Below are positions 41,882 to 45,430 of a stretch of DNA of 45,430 nucleotides, in pieces (the first letter of the stretch is position 1; each line of letters starts with the position of its first letter). A program made the position numbers and the translations under genes. Location: positions 1 through 45,430 of the forward strand of contig JACPYM010000120.1 in the NCBI GenBank assembly GCA_016196035.1, given 5' to 3'. The notes below the pieces were generated by a model that saw nothing but the letters and a program-made list of their open reading frames with translations, had not been told where the DNA came from and ran no database searches. This DNA is from Acidobacteriota bacterium. GTDB lineage: Bacteria; Acidobacteriota; Blastocatellia; RBC074.

Positions 41882-42865
41882 TCATTTCTGACTCGGTGTG
41901 ACTTGGAGCGTGAACCGGGCGAACTTGGACACGCCGCCGATTTGGACTTGCGCGTAGAGCCGCATGAGGCCGGGCTGTTCGGGTTGTATATGAAACTCTA
42001 GGCTGCCAGCGCCCCGGTCAGTGTCCTTCGTCGGCTCTGCGCCCATCGGGTGGATGTGGACGATGGACTTGTAATCTTCGCCGAAAGCCACGAGATGCGC
42101 GTAAGTGGCCATGATGGGTTCAAGCTGAGTGAAGATTTTCCCATCCGGCTGGGTGATTTTAAGTTTGCCCATCGCAGCTTCGCCGACGGTGAGTTTGGTC
42201 TTGTCGAACACGACTTCGTATTTCAACCTCTCCACCTCGTCCACCGTCTTGATTTCTCGCTCGGTGATGGGTTCGCCTTGCGTCGAGGCGGCTATGTCCG
42301 TCATGGAATACTCTTGCGCGTCCGAAGCCACGGGGAGCAAGTCTGCCCAAACGCGATAAGCCCCTGGCTTGCGCGGCGTGAAGCTGAAGGCGTATTCACC
42401 CGGCGTGCCGGTCGGCACGGGGTGTTCGTGATGATAATCCGTCAGGCTCTGGTCGTTGATGAGCAGGTGAATCTTTTTTGTGTGCGCATCCTTCAAGTCC
42501 GAGAGCAGCACTGGCGAACCATCCCTCTTGGCAAGACGCAAAACGGCTTCGGCTTTTTGGCCCACTTGCAAGGGTGCTTGGGTGGTGACGGTGGCTTTAA
42601 GCGTCGGCTCTGCGGCATGGCCGCCGTGTGCGCCTTCTTTGTGTCCCCCGCTCGCGGCCTCCTTCAAGGTCATGCCGCACTTGGGGCATTTGCCGGGTTT
42701 GTCCTGCACAACGTCGGGGTGAGCGGGGCAGGTGTATTTCGCGGCGGCGGCGTGTTCGTGGCCGGGCTGTTCGCCGGAACTGTGTTCGTGATGGCTGCGG
42801 TTGCACGCGGTGAGCGCCAGCACAACGGCCAGCACGGAGAGAGGAAGGAGCAATGTTTTTTTCAT
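41882..42865 (-). CDS. HMBD lipoprotein with beta-sandwich domains
   Basis: A 327-residue lipoprotein (VLAVVLALTACNRS, Cys at 21). A His-rich lead (HHEHSSGEQPGHEH) is followed by one HMBD, YTCPAHPDVV..CPKCGMTL (44-67). Two beta-rich domains follow: APLQVGQKAEAVLRLAKRDG to the LTDYHHEHPVPTGTPGEYAF region, and LTVGEAAMGKLKITQPDGKI to the C-terminus, with AYAHLVAFGEDYKSIVHIHP, a His/Met stretch. This resembles YtkA/FixH-like copper-linked sandwiches. CPAHP replaces CPMHP in the HMBD. Located upstream of copA by 28 bases. Likely periplasmic copper binding. Confidence 0.85.
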   Translation of the reverse strand: MKKTLLLPLSVLAVVLALTACNRSHHEHSSGEQPGHEHAAAAKYTCPAHPDVVQDKPGKCPKCGMTLKEAASGGHKEGAHGGHAAEPTLKATVTTQAPLQVGQKAEAVLRLAKRDGSPVLLSDLKDAHTKKIHLLINDQSLTDYHHEHPVPTGTPGEYAFSFTPRKPGAYRVWADLLPVASDAQEYSMTDIAASTQGEPITEREIKTVDEVERLKYEVVFDKTKLTVGEAAMGKLKITQPDGKIFTQLEPIMATYAHLVAFGEDYKSIVHIHPMGAEPTKDTDRGAGSLEFHIQPEQPGLMRLYAQVQIGGVSKFARFTLQVTPSQK

Positions 42866-42935
42866 GGATTTGGAGTGTTGAGTTCTTGCGCGGCGAGCGG
42901 ACAACTAGAGTCGTCCACCCGCCGCCGTGATCGTG

Positions 42936-43055
42936 TTAGTGGTTATGCGTATGAGGAGCGGGGGACTGGCTGGAATTGTCTTCCATGCTGGCGCAGCCGG
43001 TCAGCGCCAACCCCGCCGCCAACATCGTGAGTAGGAGGGTAATTTTGATCTTCAT
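42936..43055 (-). CDS. 39-residue His-tailed lipoprotein
   Basis: A short gene: signal MKIKITLLLTMLAAGLALTG, then the lipobox Cys at 21, and CASMEDNSSQSPAPHTHNH as the whole mature part. The lipobox LTGC is clear. The HTHNH end is a compact His metal-binding site. It resembles the 48-residue lipoprotein at 24325-24471 in design. It lies between the HMBD gene 43096-43659 and the HMBD lipoprotein gene, and is likely co-transcribed. Confidence 0.72.
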   Translation of the reverse strand: MKIKITLLLTMLAAGLALTGCASMEDNSSQSPAPHTHNH

Positions 43056-43095
43056 GTTTTAATGGGAGAAAACTGCTCGCGCGCGGTTCTCGCAT

Positions 43096-43659
43096 TCAAT
43101 GTTTGTGTTCGTCCTTCTTGAGCACGAGTTTCATTCCACACTTGGGGCAGTCGCCCGGCGCGTCTTTCACCACGTCTTCGTGCATTGGACAGGTGTATTG
43201 CTGTGCATGGTCGCCGCCCGCCGGCTTGATGCCGAATTGCGTCTCCAAGACTTTGATCAGGCCGTCCAACTTTTTCAGGTTGGCCTCGGTCTTGGCTTGG
43301 TCATTGGCGTCGCCGGACTCGTCGAGGTCGCCAGCGAGCTTGGCGATGTTCTTGACCGTGCCTTCGACCTGCTTCTTTTTGTCGGCGGCGGCTTTCGCAG
43401 GGAGCGCATTGGCGAGGTCGCGAATGGCGAAGGCGTGATGATGCACGTCGGCCAGTTTTTTGTTTTTCACCGTCTCGGCGAGTTCCATGTGATCTTCGTG
43501 AATCGCTTTGAAAATGCCTTCGACCGTATCGGGGATTTTTACTTTCTCTGCTTTCTCATCCTTCTCCTTGTCGTCAGCCAGCGCGCGCGTGGCCGTGGTG
43601 AGGCTCATCAAACCGATGGCAGCGCAAAGCCCCATCGCCAGTAGTGTTTTTGTTTTCAT
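43096..43659 (-). CDS. exported helical protein with C-terminal HMBD
   Basis: A 187-residue exported protein (signal AMGLCAAIGLMSLTTATRALA). A mainly helical domain follows, with Lys/Glu-rich coiled segments (DKEKDEKAEKVKIPDTVEGI; ADVHHHAFAIRDLANALPAK). It is somewhat like four-helix cytochrome c-prime or hemerythrin-type folds, but without a CxxCH. The C-terminus is one HMBD, YTCPMHEDVV..CPKCGMKLV, followed by LKKDEHKH. The HHH in the helical part may add a metal site. Upstream of the small lipoprotein by 40 bases. Confidence 0.82.
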   Translation of the reverse strand: MKTKTLLAMGLCAAIGLMSLTTATRALADDKEKDEKAEKVKIPDTVEGIFKAIHEDHMELAETVKNKKLADVHHHAFAIRDLANALPAKAAADKKKQVEGTVKNIAKLAGDLDESGDANDQAKTEANLKKLDGLIKVLETQFGIKPAGGDHAQQYTCPMHEDVVKDAPGDCPKCGMKLVLKKDEHKH

Positions 43660-43767
43660 AGTTCTTTTGCTCTTGTTGTTGCTCCCCGAACTCCGCCGTG
43701 ACACCGGTTTCCGCCGACATGGCGGGGGCGTTCTGGTTTTGGGTTCGGGAAATTGTTTTGCTTCAAA

Positions 43768-44214
43768 TCAAATGTTGTCGTGGAATTTGCATTCACCTGC
43801 GGTGTGAGGGGTATTCAACAACTCCTCAATTGTGTCATGGAGCGGAGTGAGGTCCGCTGATTTCCAGAGGATGCGATCTACACCCACCGCTCGGAACTGG
43901 GTTTCCACATCGGCGGAAAACTGCGCAGCAAAGACGATGATCTTTCCGGGATAGCCCGTCTTGCGGAGTGTCGTGAGCCACTCTACCCCCGTGAGTTCGG
44001 GCATTACCTGGTCGCTGATTATCAAATCGAAATAGCCCGGGTGCTTGAGCACGCAGCGGAGCGCTTTCACACCATTTGCTACGGTCTCGACCTCATACCC
44101 CTTTTCGGTCAGATACCGCGTAATGAGGATGGACGTCATCTCATCATCCTCGGCATGGAGAATGCGTCCGCGCGGGATCTGGACAGCGTCTGCATTGTTT
44201 GTCGCGGTAGTCAT
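43768..44214 (-). CDS. receiver-only response regulator
   Basis: A 148-residue CheY-like receiver: ILHAEDDEMTS acidic cluster near 22-25, phosphoacceptor D68 in LIISDQVMPELTG, Lys118 in LWKSADL. The usual Thr/Ser switch site reads FAAQ, so an Ala replaces it, which may weaken the output change. No output domain; the C-terminus is GECKFHDNI. The start overlaps the glycogen-binding-like gene's stop as ATGA, which is in turn coupled to the RND pump gene. Confidence 0.88.
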   Translation of the reverse strand: MTTATNNADAVQIPRGRILHAEDDEMTSILITRYLTEKGYEVETVANGVKALRCVLKHPGYFDLIISDQVMPELTGVEWLTTLRKTGYPGKIIVFAAQFSADVETQFRAVGVDRILWKSADLTPLHDTIEELLNTPHTAGECKFHDNI

Positions 44215-44513
44215 CGTTCGGTGCGATTTTGCCCGCTTACCACAATCAGCACGGAGTTATGACCTCCATACGGATTGGGAACTTGCTCCGGCGCTGACGG
44301 GTCGCAGGTCCAAATGCCGTCCACCACGAGCTGGTATTCATAGCGTCCGGGCGGCAGCGCCAATTCCTTGCCCCATCTTCCTTTGCCAAGAGCAATCATG
44401 GGCGTTGTGTTGGGATTCCAGTCGTTAAAAGTTCCGGCGATGAACACGGCTTGTGCCTGTTCATGGTTGAACTCGATTCGCACCGGGTGCGGCTGGTTCT
44501 TTTTTGGTTTCAT
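44211..44513 (-). CDS. glycogen-binding-like (CBM48/AMPK-beta type) protein, copy 4
   Basis: A 100-residue cytoplasmic protein: VFIAGTFNDWNPNTTPMIAL, KGRWGKELALPPGRYEYQLV, VDGIWTCDPSAPEQ, PYGGHNSVLIV. Closest to copy 3 (35200-35502). It keeps the DP..N..GG.N end. Its ATG overlaps the RND pump stop and its stop overlaps the receiver start, both as ATGA, so the three are made from one transcript. There is no attached enzyme. Glucan binding is the family property; the role at a pump is unknown. Confidence 0.85.
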   Translation of the reverse strand: MKPKKNQPHPVRIEFNHEQAQAVFIAGTFNDWNPNTTPMIALGKGRWGKELALPPGRYEYQLVVDGIWTCDPSAPEQVPNPYGGHNSVLIVVSGQNRTER

Positions 44514-45430
44514 AATTTTCCTTTCGTGTTTCCTTCCCCAGCATCAACCGTTTCAACTGCGGATGCGTGGACTGCGTGTTGGGGGACATTTTTCGCACCG
44601 CTGGCTGGCAAAGCTGGGATGGCATCCAGCGGGTCGGTCTGATCGCGCACGATGTATTTCTCGGCGGCGCGGCGACCGAACTTGAAGAACACGGCCGGTG
44701 TCACCGCCATGTCGAGAAGCGTCGAACTGATGAGTCCGCCGAGAATGACAACTGCGACCGGATACAAAATCTCTTTGCCCGGCTGGCCCGCCGCGAGGAC
44801 GAGCGGAACGAGCGCCAACCCTGCGACGGCGGCGGTCATCGTCACGGGCACGAGCCGTTCGAGCGAGCCGCGCACGATCATCTTCTCGTCAAACTTCTCG
44901 CCCTCGTGCTCCATCAGGTGGATGTAGTGCGAAATCATCATGATGGTGTTGCGCGAGGCGATGCCGGCCAGGGTGATGAGGCCGACGAGCGTGGCGATGG
45001 AAACTTTGCCGACCATGAAGTAGGTCAGCGCCAGCCCGCCGATGAAGGCCAGCGGGATGTTCAGCAGAATTTGCGCGACAATCATCGTCGAGCGGAAGTG
45101 CGAAAAGAGGACCAGGAACATTGTCGCCAACGTCACGATAGAAAGGATGCCGATGAGCCGCGTGGCTTCCTGTTGGCTCTGGAACTGGCCTTCGTAGCTG
45201 ATGAAGAAGCCGGCCGGCAGGTGAACCTTCTCGGTGATCTTCTTTTGAATTTCCGTGACGACCGCCCCAAGGTCGCGCCCTGAAACATTGGCCTGAACGA
45301 CGATGCGGCGCTGGACGTTTTCGCGATTGATGATGTTCGGGCCTTTGCTGTCGCGCACGTCAGCCAGCAACGCCAGCGGCACTTTCTGGCCCTTCTCGGT
45401 GTCCACGAGCATTTCGCTCATGGCCTTCAC
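44510..45430 (-). CDS. HME-RND efflux pump, C-terminal fragment
   Basis: The last 306 residues of an RND heavy-metal pump; the gene runs off the right edge. Visible are the second porter half (NIINRENVQRRIVVQANVSG; YEGQFQSQQEATRLIG) and TM8-12 (VTLATMFLVLFSHFRSTMIV; GLITLAGIASRNTIMMISHY; MTAAVAGLALVPLVLAAGQP), typical of CusA/CzcA C-termini, then a 45-residue cytoplasmic tail. The Met relay and TM4 lie outside the window, so metal choice cannot be judged. This is the third RND pump in the window. Confidence 0.92.
   Translation of the reverse strand: MKAMSEMLVDTEKGQKVPLALLADVRDSKGPNIINRENVQRRIVVQANVSGRDLGAVVTEIQKKITEKVHLPAGFFISYEGQFQSQQEATRLIGILSIVTLATMFLVLFSHFRSTMIVAQILLNIPLAFIGGLALTYFMVGKVSIATLVGLITLAGIASRNTIMMISHYIHLMEHEGEKFDEKMIVRGSLERLVPVTMTAAVAGLALVPLVLAAGQPGKEILYPVAVVILGGLISSTLLDMAVTPAVFFKFGRRAAEKYIVRDQTDPLDAIPALPASGAKNVPQHAVHASAVETVDAGEGNTKGKL

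Noticed and set aside
1-45430. insertion sequences, integrase, att sites, tRNA genes
   Set aside because: No transposase or integrase motif, terminal inverted repeat pair or tRNA-like cloverleaf was seen in the translated frames or by eye.

Overview
The window is a dense heavy-metal handling island of about 45 kb. Every gene I can support reads on the minus strand, so transcription runs from high to low coordinates. The likely source is a Verrucomicrobiota bacterium (Limisphaerales/Pedosphaera-like). This is inferred from moderately high GC, many small exported proteins of unfamiliar families, and a secreted nuclease whose C-terminal tail resembles common verrucomicrobial modules. No rRNA, tRNA, phage, transposase, integrase or CRISPR array was seen.

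Layout in transcription order. (1) 45430-43768: the C-terminal part of an HME-RND pump, a small glycogen-binding-like (CBM48/AMPK-beta type) protein and a receiver-only response regulator, joined by 4-bp ATGA overlaps. (2) 43659-36486: exported copper/silver-type binding proteins with CPxCGM modules, a tiny lipoprotein, a CopA-type P1B ATPase with YHS and two heavy-metal-binding modules, then a PAS histidine kinase, a LuxR-type regulator, a lone receiver, and an exported four-Cys-cluster protein. (3) 36401-30543: two ECF sigma factors, two more glycogen-binding-like proteins, a DUF3347 protein, another four-Cys-cluster lipoprotein, a P-II-like protein, a receiver, a TauE/SafE exporter and an unknown protein. 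(4) 30346-24325: a secreted NUC1-type endonuclease, a HEAT/thioredoxin-like protein without the redox CxxC, a fourth glycogen-binding-like protein, two internally repetitive exported proteins, a third four-Cys-cluster protein and small lipoproteins. (5) 24277-16506: a complete CusCBA-type Cu/Ag efflux operon with an extra anchored HMBD protein, a CcmH-like protein and a TRASH/YHS-like protein. (6) 16091-12135: an FTR1-type permease, an ArsR-MtrA-like pair, an OB-like exported protein, a membrane GDCCVxC protein, and a CPKCGM-coding stub just past it in another frame. (7) 12097-5165: a second RND tripartite system of divalent-metal type, bracketed by two paralogous exported proteins that share a C-terminal motif and trailing hairpins. 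(8) 5059-1: a P-II-like protein, an FTR1-DUF2318-YHS fusion, two MacB/FtsX-type permeases and an ABC ATPase (an FTR1/ABC iron system like the Campylobacter P19 locus), then the start of a DUF302 gene.

The genes appear to work together as metal export (three RND pumps, one P1B ATPase), metal capture outside the cytoplasm (CPxCGM modules, YHS/TRASH, Cys-cluster and His-rich lipoproteins), iron import (two FTR1 proteins and the ABC partners) and signalling (kinase, four receiver proteins, two sigma factors, ArsR, two P-II-like proteins). Less expected are the repeated small families: four stand-alone glycogen-binding-like proteins, three four-Cys-cluster exported proteins, three small OB-like exported proteins and the RAPS-tailed pair. 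They are scattered through the island and look like local duplications.
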